Assembly: GCA_023439185.1 (NCBI GenBank)
Contig: JAEXOR010000033.1
Location: forward strand, 1-64,000
Source: Bacillota bacterium
Lineage (GTDB): Bacteria; Bacillota; Desulfotomaculia; Desulfotomaculales; Desulfallaceae
Direction of reading: 5' to 3'
DNA: 64,000 bases
A program made the position numbers and the translations under genes. The number at the start of each line of letters is the position of its first letter. Position 1 is the stretch's first letter. The notes beneath the pieces are model-generated. The model worked only from the letters and a program-made list of their open reading frames with translations. It had not been told where the DNA came from and ran no database searches. This document shows, in pieces, positions 49,266 through 58,970 of the stretch.

Positions 49266-50321
49266 ATGAGTAAAAGAATATGTGTGTTGATGCTGGTATT
49301 GGCGCTAAGTTTGTTGTTCACCGGTTGTTCATCAAATTCAGCTTCTACCGGCGAGCAGGAACAAAAGCAAACAGTGGAACTGAAACTGGCCCATTTCTTC
49401 CCGGCCACTCACCCGGCTGAAACAGATCTGGTGCAGCCCTGGGCCAATGCTATTGAGGAAGCTACCGGCGGTCAGGTGAAAATAACCAGTTACCCCGGTT
49501 CAACCCTGCTAAAACCCGAAGCCACCTATGACGGCGTGGTGAACGGGGTCGCCGATATCGGTCTTTCCTGTTACGCGTACACCAGGGGGCGCTTCCCGGT
49601 ACTGGAGGTCTTTGAACTGCCGGGAATCAGCTATGATAACTCCAAAGTAGCCAGCAAAGTAGCCTCGGAAGGAATTAAGCAGCTCAACCCCGCGGAAATA
49701 CAGGATACTAAACTGATGATGGTTTTAACCACCGGCTCCGGCGACCTGTTCACCAAAAAACCGGTTAAGGGCCTTGAAGATTTAAAGGGCATGACCATCA
49801 GGGCCACCGGTCTTAGCGCTAAAACCCTTGAAGTGTTGGGCGCCGCTCCGGTGGCCATGGCCCAGTCTGAATCTTATGAAGCCATATCCAAAGGGGTTGT
49901 GCAGGGGAACCTGGGACCCCAGGAAGTGTTAAAAGGTTGGAAAAACGCCGAAGTAACCGACTATGTAACCGTCACTCCTTTCTTGTACAATACCGTTTTC
50001 TTTGTCACCATGAATATGGATGTGTGGAACTCTCTGTCTTCCGAGGTGCAGCAGGCTATCGAAGAGGTAAACGGGAAGTTCTTTGAAGAAGTGGCCATGG
50101 GTTTATGGGATAAACAAAATGAAGAGGCTTTAAAGTATGCGGTGGATGAGACCGGCATGGAAGTGATTACCCTTTCCGACGAGGAGCAAGACCGCTGGAT
50201 TGAACTTGTCGAGCCCATCCAGGACGAATTTGTGGCCGCCCTGGCCGAAAAAGGCTTGAATGGGCAGGAAGCCCTGGATCTGGTTAAAGCCCTGGCGGAA
50301 CAATATAACAACGAGTTTTAA
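49266..50321 (+). CDS. dctP: TRAP transporter substrate-binding lipoprotein (DctP)
   Basis: 351 residues. Lipobox LFTGC (Cys about 21) anchors it outside. Mature sequence has the DctP/TAXI-type signature ELKLAHFFPATHPAETDLVQPWANAIEEATGGQVKITSYPGSTL and RATGLSAKTLEVLGAAPVAM, where the Arg normally salt-bridges the carboxylate of the ligand. GGAGGGGG upstream of ATG. First gene of dctPQM. Imports a carboxylate or related anion using the sodium or proton gradient; the ligand is unknown. Confidence 0.92.
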   Translation: MSKRICVLMLVLALSLLFTGCSSNSASTGEQEQKQTVELKLAHFFPATHPAETDLVQPWANAIEEATGGQVKITSYPGSTLLKPEATYDGVVNGVADIGLSCYAYTRGRFPVLEVFELPGISYDNSKVASKVASEGIKQLNPAEIQDTKLMMVLTTGSGDLFTKKPVKGLEDLKGMTIRATGLSAKTLEVLGAAPVAMAQSESYEAISKGVVQGNLGPQEVLKGWKNAEVTDYVTVTPFLYNTVFFVTMNMDVWNSLSSEVQQAIEEVNGKFFEEVAMGLWDKQNEEALKYAVDETGMEVITLSDEEQDRWIELVEPIQDEFVAALAEKGLNGQEALDLVKALAEQYNNEF

Positions 50322-50344
50322 CCTCGGTGGGGAGGTTTTTTGAC

Positions 50345-50842
50345 GTGAGTCAATCGTTTGCCGGCGGTGTAAATGCTCTGAGCCGGTGGCTGGACAGGAT
50401 TGCCGGGCTTTGCCTGGCCGGGACCATGGTTCTGGTGGTGTGCAACATAATTTTGCGGGTAGCTTTTAACAGACCCATGGCGGGCGCCGTTGATTATGTC
50501 GGTTTTCTTTCCGCCCTGGCTATCAGTCTGGCCCTGGCTTACTGTGCCGTGCAAAACGCCCATATCGCGGTTGATTTTATACTCGAGAAGTTTCCGTCCC
50601 GGGTGCGGGCCGTGGTGGATACGGCAATCAACGCCGTCGGCCTGGTTTTTTGGTGCGTGGTATTTTGGAAAATGACGGAATACGGCCGCAGTTTGGCCGC
50701 CAACGGAGTCGTCGCGCCGACCACTCAAATGCCGCTCCATCCCTTTGTGTACCTGGTCTCCCTGGGGTTGTTCGCACTATGCCTGGTAATGCTGGTCCGG
50801 TTTACCGACTCTGTAAAAAGGATGACAGTTAATAATGAGTGA
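50345..50842 (+). CDS. dctQ: TRAP transporter small permease (DctQ)
   Basis: 165 residues with four transmembrane segments, the family norm; includes NIILRVAFNRPMAGAVDYVGFL and LALAYCAVQNAHIAVDFIL typical of DctQ. GTG 50345 is nine bases after GGGGAGG; the frame's earlier GTG lies inside that RBS. It overlaps dctM by 8 bp. Confidence 0.9.
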   Translation: MSQSFAGGVNALSRWLDRIAGLCLAGTMVLVVCNIILRVAFNRPMAGAVDYVGFLSALAISLALAYCAVQNAHIAVDFILEKFPSRVRAVVDTAINAVGLVFWCVVFWKMTEYGRSLAANGVVAPTTQMPLHPFVYLVSLGLFALCLVMLVRFTDSVKRMTVNNE

Positions 50843-52145
50843 CAGTATAATTGGCTTTATCGGGATCGCATGCTTTTTTGTGTTGCTGGTTTTGCGTATG
50901 CCCATCGCCTTTGCGATGGCCCTGGTGGGTTTTGCCGGGTTCAGCATTCTGGTGTCGCCCACCGCGGCCTACCGCATGGTGTCGGAAGAAATTTATTCAA
51001 CCTTTACTTCCTACTCCCTGAGCGTGATCGCCATGTTTGTATGGATGGGTTTTTTGGCCTTTTACTCGGGTATCGGCACCCGGTTATACGTCTTTGCCTA
51101 CAAGCTAATCGGGCATTACCCCGGCGGACTGGCCATCGCCACCCAGGCTGCCTGCGCGGTGTTTGGGGCCATCTGCGGCTCCAATACGGCGACGGCGGCC
51201 ACCATGGGCGCCATTGCTCTGCCGGAAATGAAAAAGTACAAATATGATCCGTCCCTGGGCACCGCCAGTGTTGCCGCCGGGGGTGTGCTGGGCGTGATGA
51301 TTCCGCCCAGCGTGATTATGATTGTGTACGGCATGTCCACCGAGCAATCGGTGGGGAAACTGTTTATGGCCGGCATACTGCCGGGGATTATGCTGATGCT
51401 GCTTTACATGGCGGCCATCTATCTGCTGGCCGCCCGTAATCCCGCCCTGGCCCCCGCCGGACCGAAATCGGGATGGAAGGAAAGGCTTGCCGCCCTGAAA
51501 GGGGGGCTTGCAGAAGTATTAATTGTATTTTTGCTGTCCATTGGCGGGCTGTTCGCCGGCTGGTTCACCCCCACTGAAGCGGGTGCTGTCGGCGCAGGCG
51601 GCGTTTTGGCGGTGGCCGTGCTGGGCAGGCATATCAGCCTGGAGAAGCTGAAATTGTCACTGCTGGATTCAACCCGCACCACCGCCATGATTATGCTGAT
51701 GGTGGCCGGAGCCATCATTTTCGGCCGGTTTATGGCGGTAAGCAGGGTGCCCTTTGAGTTTGCCGACTGGGCCGGCGCTCTGGCCCTGCCGCCTTTTATG
51801 GTGATGGGAATTGTTTTATTTATTTACCTGGTGCTGGGCTGTTTTATCGACGCCCTGGCCCTGGTGCTGCTGACCATACCTATTTTTTACCCGGTGGTGG
51901 TGGGCACCCTGGGTTACGATCCCATATGGTTCGGGGTGATTATTGTGATGGTGGTGGCCATGGGAGTAATTACTCCGCCGGTGGGGATGAACGTTTATAT
52001 CATCAAGGGCGTGGCCCCGGACATCCCCCTGGAGGTTATTTTCAAAGGCATCTGGCCCTTCCTGGGCGCTTTGATCGTAGGCCTTGTGTTGCTGATCCTA
52101 TTCCCTCAAATAGCCACATTTTTACCCAATTTAATGACCAAGTAG
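50835..52145 (+). CDS. dctM: TRAP transporter large permease (DctM)
   Basis: 436 residues, about 12 hydrophobic segments. Conserved DctM stretches: GSNTATAATMGAIALPEMKKYKYD, GGVLGVMIPPSVIMIVYGM, WFTPTEAGAVGA and GVITPPVGMNVYIIKG. Forms the transport channel with DctQ. Last gene of the operon. The following 52146-52218 contains a degraded GTAGGGGCG repeat. Confidence 0.95.
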   Translation: MSDSIIGFIGIACFFVLLVLRMPIAFAMALVGFAGFSILVSPTAAYRMVSEEIYSTFTSYSLSVIAMFVWMGFLAFYSGIGTRLYVFAYKLIGHYPGGLAIATQAACAVFGAICGSNTATAATMGAIALPEMKKYKYDPSLGTASVAAGGVLGVMIPPSVIMIVYGMSTEQSVGKLFMAGILPGIMLMLLYMAAIYLLAARNPALAPAGPKSGWKERLAALKGGLAEVLIVFLLSIGGLFAGWFTPTEAGAVGAGGVLAVAVLGRHISLEKLKLSLLDSTRTTAMIMLMVAGAIIFGRFMAVSRVPFEFADWAGALALPPFMVMGIVLFIYLVLGCFIDALALVLLTIPIFYPVVVGTLGYDPIWFGVIIVMVVAMGVITPPVGMNVYIIKGVAPDIPLEVIFKGIWPFLGALIVGLVLLILFPQIATFLPNLMTK

Positions 52146-52218
52146 GACGCAAGAAAACGGCGGGTTAGAAGACGTAGGGGCGTGCGGGTGCCCGGTATAC
52201 CTGCGTTGCCGTGTCTTT

Positions 52219-52776
52219 TTATGCCGGTACGACCGGCAGGCCGTCTTCTTCGCGCCGGCGGGAGTCTTCCTCCACCAGATCGCGAACGCGCCGGTCCGTG
52301 AGCATAACCTGCCAGGCCTGTTGTACGATGCTGATAAATCCGGGTTCAAGGGGATGGTGGGCGGTAATCAGGGGACACCGGTAGGGGAGTTCCAGGGTTT
52401 CGTAGATCAGCTGCAGCCTGCCGTCCCGGTGCAGGTGGGGCGTCAGGGGGAAAAAACGGCAGGCCAGGGGGCGCATTTCCCGGGGGCAGGCGCCGTTGCA
52501 GCGCACGAAATAAACCGGCTTCTGCCAGGAAGCCGGAAAATCGTAATCCGCCGGGTCGTGTTCCTCCCAGATAAGCCAGTCTTCCCGGCGGGTGAACATG
52601 ACTTCCTCGCCGGGAAAAAGGTACATGCCCAGGTCTCCGCGCTTGCCGGGCCGGCAGCAGGCGCTGCCGCACAATTCACCGCAGTTGTTTTTGAGCGGGG
52701 TGGGGGCCGCGGTAATGCCGTACAGAGATTTATAGTCCAATTTGCAGTCTTGCGCTTGCAAACGTTTAAGTATCAT
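52219..52776 (-). CDS. Cysteine-cluster protein (YkgJ-like)
   Basis: 185 residues. Cysteines occur in CGELCGSACCRPG, VRCNGACPREMRPLACRFFPL and YRCPLI, the pattern of YkgJ-type Fe-S or zinc cluster proteins (C-x-x-C-C ... RP-x2-C-x2-FPL). The remaining sequence is Trp- and acid-rich. Its start overlaps the end of ftsK by 4 bp, so the two are co-translated. Function unknown; a metal or electron-transfer role is inferred. Confidence 0.7.
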   Translation of the reverse strand: MILKRLQAQDCKLDYKSLYGITAAPTPLKNNCGELCGSACCRPGKRGDLGMYLFPGEEVMFTRREDWLIWEEHDPADYDFPASWQKPVYFVRCNGACPREMRPLACRFFPLTPHLHRDGRLQLIYETLELPYRCPLITAHHPLEPGFISIVQQAWQVMLTDRRVRDLVEEDSRRREEDGLPVVPA

Positions 52777-55043
52777 GACACATTTCTGTTTTCAGCGGTT
52801 TCACCGGCATTGCTTTCGAAAACATGGTGGTACTGCTCCAGGGTCATCAGTACCGCCCGGGGCTTGCTGCCTTCAAATCCGCCTACTATGCCGCGGCGCT
52901 CCATAATGTCCACCAGCCTGGCGGCCCTGGAGTAGCCCACATGCAGCCTGCGCTGCAGCATGGAAATGGAGGCGGTACCGCTTTCGATAAATATTTTGGC
53001 GGCCTGGGGCAGCAGCTCGTCGTTATCGTCGGTCTCCACCTTTTCAATACCGCCCGGCTGTTCCTGCAGCACTTCCTCGTTGTAAACCGGCCTGGCCTGG
53101 TCTTTTAAGAAGTCCACCAGGTTTTCCACTTCCTTGTCCGAAAGGAAAGCGCCCTGCACCCGGACCGGCTTGGCGGCCCCCACGGGGAAGAACAGCATGT
53201 CCCCTTTGCCCAGCAGCTTTTCGGCTCCGCCCATGTCCAGGATGGTGCGGGAATCCATCTGGCTGGAAACCGCGAAGGATACCCGGGAGGGGATGTTGGC
53301 CTTAATCAGGCCCGTGATGACGTCCACCGACGGTCTCTGGGTGGCCACCACCAGGTGGATGCCCGCGGCCCTGGCCATCTGGGCCAGCCGGCAGATAGAG
53401 TCTTCCACGTCGGCCGGCGCCACCATCATCAGGTCGGCCAATTCGTCGATAATCAGCACGATGTAAGGCAGCGGCGTTTGTCCGGGCTCCAGTTCAAATT
53501 CCCCGAACAGGGCGTTATAACGGGTGATATCCCGCACCCCCGCGGCGGCGAAAAGATCGTAACGGGATTCCATCTCCCGCACCGCCCAGCGCAGCGCCCC
53601 CGCCGCCTTTTTGGCGTCGGTGACCACCGGGCTCACCAGGTGGGGGATGTCGTTGTAGTTGGCCAGCTCCACCATTTTGGGGTCCACCATCAGGAATTTA
53701 ACCTCGTCCGGGGCCGCCTTAAAAAGGATGCTGCAGATGAGGGTGTTGACGCATACGCTTTTGCCCGATCCGGTGGCCCCGGCTATCAGCAGGTGCGGCA
53801 TTTTGGCCAGGTCGGCCAGGATGGGCGTGCCGGCGATATCCTTGCCGAAGGCCACCGTCAGACGGGACGAGGAGCCGGAGAATTCCCTGGTTTCCAGTAA
53901 CTCGTAAAGTGTTACCATGTCCACCTCGCTGTTGGGCACCTCAATACCCACCGCCGCTTTGCCCGGGATCGGCGCTTCTATGCGCACCCCGGTGGTGGCC
54001 ATGCCCAGGGCAATATCATCGGAAAGGCTGACAATTTTACTTACCTTGATGCCCGGCGGGGGCTGCAGTTCGTACCTGGTGATGGCCGGGCCCGCCGATA
54101 CGTTGATTACCTTGGCTTTGATGCCGAAGCTTTCCAATATTTGTTCCAGCTTGTTGATGCGGCCGGTGATGTCCCGCCCGGCGCTGTTTTCACCGTTGTT
54201 TTGAGGCGGGTTTAAGAGAGCCAGGGGCGGCATGTGGTATTCCTTGCCGTTGGGCAGGCTTTCCTTATGCGTGTCCGGGGATTGCATGGCATCTTCCGCG
54301 GCCTTGACTTCGGTTCCGTCATCCACAGGCTGTACCGCGGTTAAAGCCGCGGTTGTCGCCGGCTCAACCACCGGCAGCGCGGGCACTTCCGCCGGGAGCA
54401 GGGCGCTGTCCGCAGGTTCGTTTATGGGTTTTTCCGGTTTGTTTTTCCTGCCGCCGGTCTGGTTGTCATCATCCACCTCCACGAACAGGAAGTTGAAGGA
54501 CAGGTTCCACACCCGCAGTACCGCAGATTTGATCCTTAACCAACTGTTTACCAGCAAATCCTTCAGGTTGCCGCCGCTGCAAAGGGCCGCGCCCGCCATT
54601 ACCAGGAGGCCCAGCACGATGTATGTGCCCACGGCGCCAAAACCGTACATGAATACGTAGCCCAGGACAGCGCCGGACAGCCCGCCGCCGTCGCCCCGCA
54701 GGCCGACGCTGAAGTATTCATCCAAAGGAACATGGCGGTGCAAAAAGATCTGCAGGCTGCCGAAAAATATCGCCAGCCCCCAGAGGCGGGAATTAACCTG
54801 CCATTTTTCGCGGCGCATCAGCTTAATACCCGCCAGGGCCAGGATTAGCAATAACGCTATGTAACCCTTGCCGGTCAGGATTTGCAGGACTTCTTTAACA
54901 AGCCGGCCAACCGTGCCGATGGAATCTGTAAAAATACCGGCCAGCCCAATCAGTGACAGAGCGATAAGGGCGAGGCCGGCAAGGTCTTTTTTAAAGTCGT
55001 TTTCCGGGGACGAAGCAGCTTTTCTTTTATAGCGTTTAGCCAA
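52773..55043 (-). CDS. ftsK: DNA translocase FtsK/SpoIIIE
   Basis: 756 residues. Four or so N-terminal transmembrane helices (about 22-165), a Pro/Glu-rich linker to about 290, then the RecA-like motor with Walker A IAGATGSGKSVCVN and Walker B VLIIDELADLMM, and the C-terminal gamma winged helix (SISMLQRRLHVGYSRAARLVDIMERRGIVGG) that reads polarity sequences. Pumps chromosomal DNA during division and into the forespore. TTG 55043 is seven bases after AGGAGG. Confidence 0.95.
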   Translation of the reverse strand: MAKRYKRKAASSPENDFKKDLAGLALIALSLIGLAGIFTDSIGTVGRLVKEVLQILTGKGYIALLLILALAGIKLMRREKWQVNSRLWGLAIFFGSLQIFLHRHVPLDEYFSVGLRGDGGGLSGAVLGYVFMYGFGAVGTYIVLGLLVMAGAALCSGGNLKDLLVNSWLRIKSAVLRVWNLSFNFLFVEVDDDNQTGGRKNKPEKPINEPADSALLPAEVPALPVVEPATTAALTAVQPVDDGTEVKAAEDAMQSPDTHKESLPNGKEYHMPPLALLNPPQNNGENSAGRDITGRINKLEQILESFGIKAKVINVSAGPAITRYELQPPPGIKVSKIVSLSDDIALGMATTGVRIEAPIPGKAAVGIEVPNSEVDMVTLYELLETREFSGSSSRLTVAFGKDIAGTPILADLAKMPHLLIAGATGSGKSVCVNTLICSILFKAAPDEVKFLMVDPKMVELANYNDIPHLVSPVVTDAKKAAGALRWAVREMESRYDLFAAAGVRDITRYNALFGEFELEPGQTPLPYIVLIIDELADLMMVAPADVEDSICRLAQMARAAGIHLVVATQRPSVDVITGLIKANIPSRVSFAVSSQMDSRTILDMGGAEKLLGKGDMLFFPVGAAKPVRVQGAFLSDKEVENLVDFLKDQARPVYNEEVLQEQPGGIEKVETDDNDELLPQAAKIFIESGTASISMLQRRLHVGYSRAARLVDIMERRGIVGGFEGSKPRAVLMTLEQYHHVFESNAGETAENRNVS

Positions 55044-55140
55044 TCCGAGCCCTCCTGTATGAGGAGAAAATAATCGAAAAAACTCTCAAGGGAAGCTTAC
55101 CATAAAATGGGCGTTAGAGCAAGCCGGCGCCCGCCGTAGT

Positions 55141-56973
55141 CTACCTATCTTCCCAGTAGAGGTCTATGTGATCGCCTTCGCTTATCTTTTGGGTATAGCC
55201 CGCCGGCGTTCCGTTAAGTTTCATGACCAGAAAACCTTTGACCCGGGTGGTGTCGATTTGCATGTAATTGAGCACATCCAAAAACATGGTTCCTTCTTTG
55301 CGCGGCAGCGTCAATTCTTCTCCGTTGAGGGTGATTTTCATTTTTTCGCAATCCTGATCAGATGATGCGACTTCAATCACGTCACCATCCGCAACCGGAT
55401 GTGACACCGACGAACTCCGGCCGTTAACGCGGATTTCTTTTCCGGCACAGTCGATACCCAGTCCGGCGGCAAAATCAGCCACTGTTGTTGAGGCGTCCCG
55501 GCCCCGGGCGGCTTTGATGACGACTATTTCATCGCCGTCTTTGACGGGCGTCTGCAGGTTGGCGTCCTTGTCGTTAACCAGGATCCGGGCGTGCTCGGCC
55601 ATTTCGCCGTAGACGGTGTGCTCCCGTCCGTTAAACGTGAACCTTAAATTCCGCCCGTTTCTGCTGATCAGGTTTTCGGGATCAAACCGGATTAGCCCCA
55701 GGGCCTGCGACACGTTAACATTTTTGGTGTTAAAGAGCTTATATTCACTGCCGTTTATTTTCACTGTCATAAACTCGAAGCCCATCCGGGCCAGAGCTAC
55801 CGTGGCGATACCCACCACCGTGACTCCTTCCGCCCCGGCCAGGGGATCTTCCTCCGGGGTTGCTACATCGCGCAGGAAGCTTCTGTCCCGCACCACGACC
55901 CGCTGTTCATCAATCTGCAGACTCCGGGCCAGTCTTTCGGTGAGCGTCGGAATTTTTGCTCCGCCACCCACGCAAAATACGGATTTTGGCGGTGTTCCGC
56001 CGTTAAGGGTCAATATCTCGGCGCTAACTGTGTCGACCAGCTTGTCCAGGGCCTGCCCGACGGCCTGCATTACTTCCTCCGCGGCGACAGTGTTGTTCAC
56101 ACCCAGGATGTCGGTGTAGGGTATTTCGCCCCCTCGGGCCAGCGCCCGCTTGACTTTTTCCGCCTCGCTGAATTCCACCAGCAGTTTTTCCATGATCGGT
56201 TCGGTTATTTCGTCACCGGCGATGGGCACCATGCCGTAGGCGAAGATGCTGCCGTCCCTGGTCATGGCAATGTCCGAAGTGCCGGCGCCGATATCCACCA
56301 TGGCCAGGTTCAGCATGCGGAAACTGGGCGGGATGGCTACGTCAATGGCGGCGATGGGCTCCAGGGTCAGGTTTACCGGTTCCAGGCCGGACCGCTGCAG
56401 CACGGCGTAAAGGCTGTTGATCACGGAGGCGGGGAGGAAGGTGGCCACGATTTCGGCGCCGATTTGCCGCCCTTTGTGACCGTGCAGGTTGGACACCGCC
56501 ATGTTGTCAACCAGGTATCTGATTACACAATGTCCCACGCAATAATATTCTTCTTCCTCCGCGCTGCGCGAGGTGTCGTCCAGTTCCCGGTGGGCCTGCC
56601 GCAGCGCAGCCAGCTCCAGACCCTGGATATCTATAGTTTCTATTTCTCTGTTGATATCGTGTTCTATTTCCACCTGGCAGCGGACAGTTTTAAGAGAACG
56701 CCCCGCCGCGGCCACAGCCACTTTTTCCAGGGTTTGGCCGGTTTTTTTCTCCAGTCCCGCCTTTATTGCGGCTACGGCTTTGGCCACCCGCGGGATGTCG
56801 TGTATCTGGCCGTCGTACATGAAGCGACCTTCATGTTCCATCACTTCCTGGGCCGCGATGCGGAATCCGTCATTATCCATATACCCTGTAATGCCGATTA
56901 CTGTTCTGGTACCGATATCCAGAGCGAAAATTAAAGTTCCCACATTAAAAGAAGCAGGGACGGAAACGGACAT
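55141..56973 (-). CDS. FtsA-like actin-fold ATPase with C-terminal beta-grasp-like repeats
   Basis: 610 residues. Residues 15-390 follow FtsA: phosphate-1 ALDIGTRTVIG, an SHS2-like 1C region, phosphate-2 MVDIGAGTSDIAMT, adenosine loop FCVGGGAKIP. FtsA normally ends near 420 with an amphipathic membrane helix; this protein instead continues for about 200 residues with three repeats, each ending in a D/EGD loop and a strand (KDGDEIVVIKA, ADGDVIEVAS, SEGDHIDLYW), which look like ubiquitin/MoaD beta-grasp folds. ATG follows AAAGGAAGC. It lies between lgt and ftsK. Probably a second, clostridial FtsA paralog with its own partner; role unknown. Confidence 0.8.
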   Translation of the reverse strand: MSVSVPASFNVGTLIFALDIGTRTVIGITGYMDNDGFRIAAQEVMEHEGRFMYDGQIHDIPRVAKAVAAIKAGLEKKTGQTLEKVAVAAAGRSLKTVRCQVEIEHDINREIETIDIQGLELAALRQAHRELDDTSRSAEEEEYYCVGHCVIRYLVDNMAVSNLHGHKGRQIGAEIVATFLPASVINSLYAVLQRSGLEPVNLTLEPIAAIDVAIPPSFRMLNLAMVDIGAGTSDIAMTRDGSIFAYGMVPIAGDEITEPIMEKLLVEFSEAEKVKRALARGGEIPYTDILGVNNTVAAEEVMQAVGQALDKLVDTVSAEILTLNGGTPPKSVFCVGGGAKIPTLTERLARSLQIDEQRVVVRDRSFLRDVATPEEDPLAGAEGVTVVGIATVALARMGFEFMTVKINGSEYKLFNTKNVNVSQALGLIRFDPENLISRNGRNLRFTFNGREHTVYGEMAEHARILVNDKDANLQTPVKDGDEIVVIKAARGRDASTTVADFAAGLGIDCAGKEIRVNGRSSSVSHPVADGDVIEVASSDQDCEKMKITLNGEELTLPRKEGTMFLDVLNYMQIDTTRVKGFLVMKLNGTPAGYTQKISEGDHIDLYWEDR

Positions 56974-57156
56974 GAGAAAGCTTCCTTTCGAGATAATATA
57001 CAGTGAGTTGCCTAAATTATAACATTATTCACCAATGTTTGATTATGGAAATTAAAATTTTTTATAATTAGGTTATTTCTTTTGCAGGAATAGATAAAAT
57101 TTTGTCGAAATTTATAAGTGAAAATTTCCGCCTTAATTTTATTTACTTTCTTGTTC

Positions 57157-57945
57157 TTATTGAAACCCTTTTCGGGGTTTATTTTTTTTGCTTCCGCGTC
57201 TTAACAGCACGATGCCGGCAATACCAATCAGAATCAATAGCAAGCTCACCAGTTGGGCCGCCCTGAAAGGCCCCAGCATTAAACTGTCGGTGCGGATGGA
57301 CTCCACGCAAAACCGGCCCGCCGAATACAAGACCAGGTACAGAAAGGCCACTTCACCGTCCGTCTTCTTATGCGGCCAGTAAAAATAAAGGAATAAGAAT
57401 ACGCCCAGGTTCCAGACGGATTCGTAAAGAAAGGCAGGGTGATAATACCGGCCGTCGATGAACATTTGATGCTTGATAAAGGCAGGGAAATGGTTGATGA
57501 ATTGCTCCGATACAACCCCGCCGTGCGCTTCCTGGTTGATAAAATTACCCCAGCGGCCGATGGCCTGTCCCAGGATCAGGCTGGGCGCCACAATATCGGC
57601 GGTGAGCCAGGGCGATAGATTATACCGCCGCACGTAAAACAAACCCGCCAGCAAGCCGCCCAGAATACCGCCGTGGATGGCCAGTCCGCCATGCCAGATG
57701 GCCAGAGCGGAAAGAGGGTCGCCGCGGTACGCGTCCCAGGTGAAAATAACATAATACAACCGGGCGCCGATAATGGCGGCGGGAATGATCAGCGTGACCA
57801 TGTTCAGGATGTGATCGGGGTTGATATTGTTCCGCTCTGCCCTGCGGTAAGCCAGGGCTATGCCGACCAGAAATGCGGCGGCCATAATAATGCCGTACCA
57901 CCTGACCGGCAGCGGGCCGATCGTCAGGGCAACGGGATCGATCAT
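57157..57945 (-). CDS. lgt: Prolipoprotein diacylglyceryl transferase
   Basis: 262 residues, seven membrane segments. Attaches diacylglycerol to the lipobox Cys of lipoproteins, of which this window encodes many. Signature segments VRWYGIIMAAAFLVG, WHGGLAIHGGILGG (catalytic His) and GQAIGRWGNFINQEAHG, then RPTD-like ESIRTDS. ATG follows GGAGG. Confidence 0.96.
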   Translation of the reverse strand: MIDPVALTIGPLPVRWYGIIMAAAFLVGIALAYRRAERNNINPDHILNMVTLIIPAAIIGARLYYVIFTWDAYRGDPLSALAIWHGGLAIHGGILGGLLAGLFYVRRYNLSPWLTADIVAPSLILGQAIGRWGNFINQEAHGGVVSEQFINHFPAFIKHQMFIDGRYYHPAFLYESVWNLGVFLFLYFYWPHKKTDGEVAFLYLVLYSAGRFCVESIRTDSLMLGPFRAAQLVSLLLILIGIAGIVLLRRGSKKNKPRKGFQ

Positions 57946-58120
57946 ATTAATACCTCCGTGATGATTTCTGTACCACCAATCGGCTTTTTTATTATCATTT
58001 ACCGTGATTACAAGTATATTCTAACACGGCAAGGGGCGGCAACTCCAATTTCAGGCGACACGGATGCATAATTATTATATTTTTAAGCATAATCTTAATG
58101 TTTGGGAAAGGAGGGATAAT

Positions 58121-58240
58121 GTGGCCAAGAATAAGGAAAAGAAAAAGAGCAAGAAGAAGGAAGGATTCGGTTTTGAATTGGGAGCGCCCATTGGCGTCGA
58201 TGCAAGCGTGGACAAAGATAAAGCCATGAAAAACAAATAA
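58121..58240 (+). CDS. Small basic protein (39 aa)
   Basis: GTG 58121 follows AAAGGAGGG. Product starts MAKNKEKKKSKKKEGFGFEL and ends GAPIGVDASVDKDKAMKNK: a strongly basic N-terminus and a Gly/Val middle. A terminator follows at 58269. An overlapping ATG at 58119 gives an Arg-rich 36-residue product in another frame and is less natural. Function unknown; nucleic-acid binding is possible from charge. Confidence 0.55.
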   Translation: MAKNKEKKKSKKKEGFGFELGAPIGVDASVDKDKAMKNK

Positions 58241-58268
58241 TCAGCGGCAAAAAGGACAAAACAACCCT

Positions 58269-58293
58269 TGCCGGTGCAAGCCGGCATTTTTTA
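58269..58293. terminator. Intrinsic terminator
   Basis: TGCCGG-TGCAAG-CCGGCA followed by TTTTTT; ends the + strand small gene and can serve the convergent DUF1294 gene. Confidence 0.8.
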
Positions 58294-58545
58294 TTGATAT
58301 ATATAAACGTATAAACCGGCCTGGGCCAGCAGAATCAGGGGTAAACCAATGGTAAACCGGCGGTGCAGTGTTTTGTGGCGGAATAAACGCATCCCCAGCA
58401 GCGCACCCGCGGCGCCCCCGGCCAGGGCCAGCAAAAACAGTTGCCTTTCAGAAATTCGCCTATGACCGTGGCGGGCCAGGTGTTTGTCCAGACCGAACGC
58501 GCAAAACGAAATTATATTGATTAGCACGAAATAAACAGCCGGCAT
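58291..58545 (-). CDS. DUF1294 membrane protein
   Basis: 84 residues with about three membrane helices. The family pattern FxxxGLDKxxAxxxxxRI.E..LhhlalhGG..Ga.hgm.hFrHKt is clear in FCAFGLDKHLARHGHRRISERQLFLLALAGGAAGALLGMRLFRHKTLH. DUF1294 proteins are small inner-membrane proteins of unknown function. It ends inside a bidirectional terminator. Confidence 0.9.
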   Translation of the reverse strand: MPAVYFVLINIISFCAFGLDKHLARHGHRRISERQLFLLALAGGAAGALLGMRLFRHKTLHRRFTIGLPLILLAQAGLYVYIYQ

Positions 58546-58623
58546 TTGTCACTCCCCAAAACAGAGCTTATTCATTCGGCACAGCCGAATTTCTTCTTCA
58601 TCCAACCTCTAATTTCTAATAAG

Positions 58624-58878
58624 CTACCGGTGGTGCGGCTTTTTGCTCACAATCTCGATGGCCCTGGGAATGATACGCATGACATCCACCCGGTATTGGG
58701 CCATGTTGGACTTAATATTTTCGCCCTCCACGGTAACCACGTATGACGGAGGCAGATTGTTCAGCGTAATGGCCGCCACATCCAGGATGCACCTGGAGCA
58801 AGTGCACATTTTACCTTCCCGGACCATGTTATCAATGATATCGTTTACCAACTCTTCCATTACGTTCACCAGACGCAT
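58624..58878 (-). CDS. ComFB-family protein
   Basis: 84 residues. MRLVNVMEELVNDIIDNMV followed by the cysteine motif CTCSRCILDVAAITLNNLPPSYVV is the late-competence ComFB family. Its members are small cytoplasmic proteins; cyanobacterial homologs bind cyclic di-nucleotides, which is not shown for this group. AAGGGGACCG-type RBS on the minus strand. It is divergent from the trp operon. Confidence 0.88.
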   Translation of the reverse strand: MRLVNVMEELVNDIIDNMVREGKMCTCSRCILDVAAITLNNLPPSYVVTVEGENIKSNMAQYRVDVMRIIPRAIEIVSKKPHHR

Positions 58879-58910
58879 TTTCGGTCCCCTTTTTATAAAA
58901 CAAATTTTTA

Positions 58911-58939
58911 TTGACAGGCTGGTTATTTGTTTATATTAT
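58911..58939 (+). promoter_or_regulatory. Promoter of trpE
   Basis: Consensus TTGACA (58911-58916), 17-base spacer, TATTAT (58934-58939). Transcription should start near 58946, 25 bases before the first GAG/TAG triplet. Confidence 0.85.
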
Positions 58940-58970
58940 ACTTTTATCATTTAAATTAAATATTGTAAAT

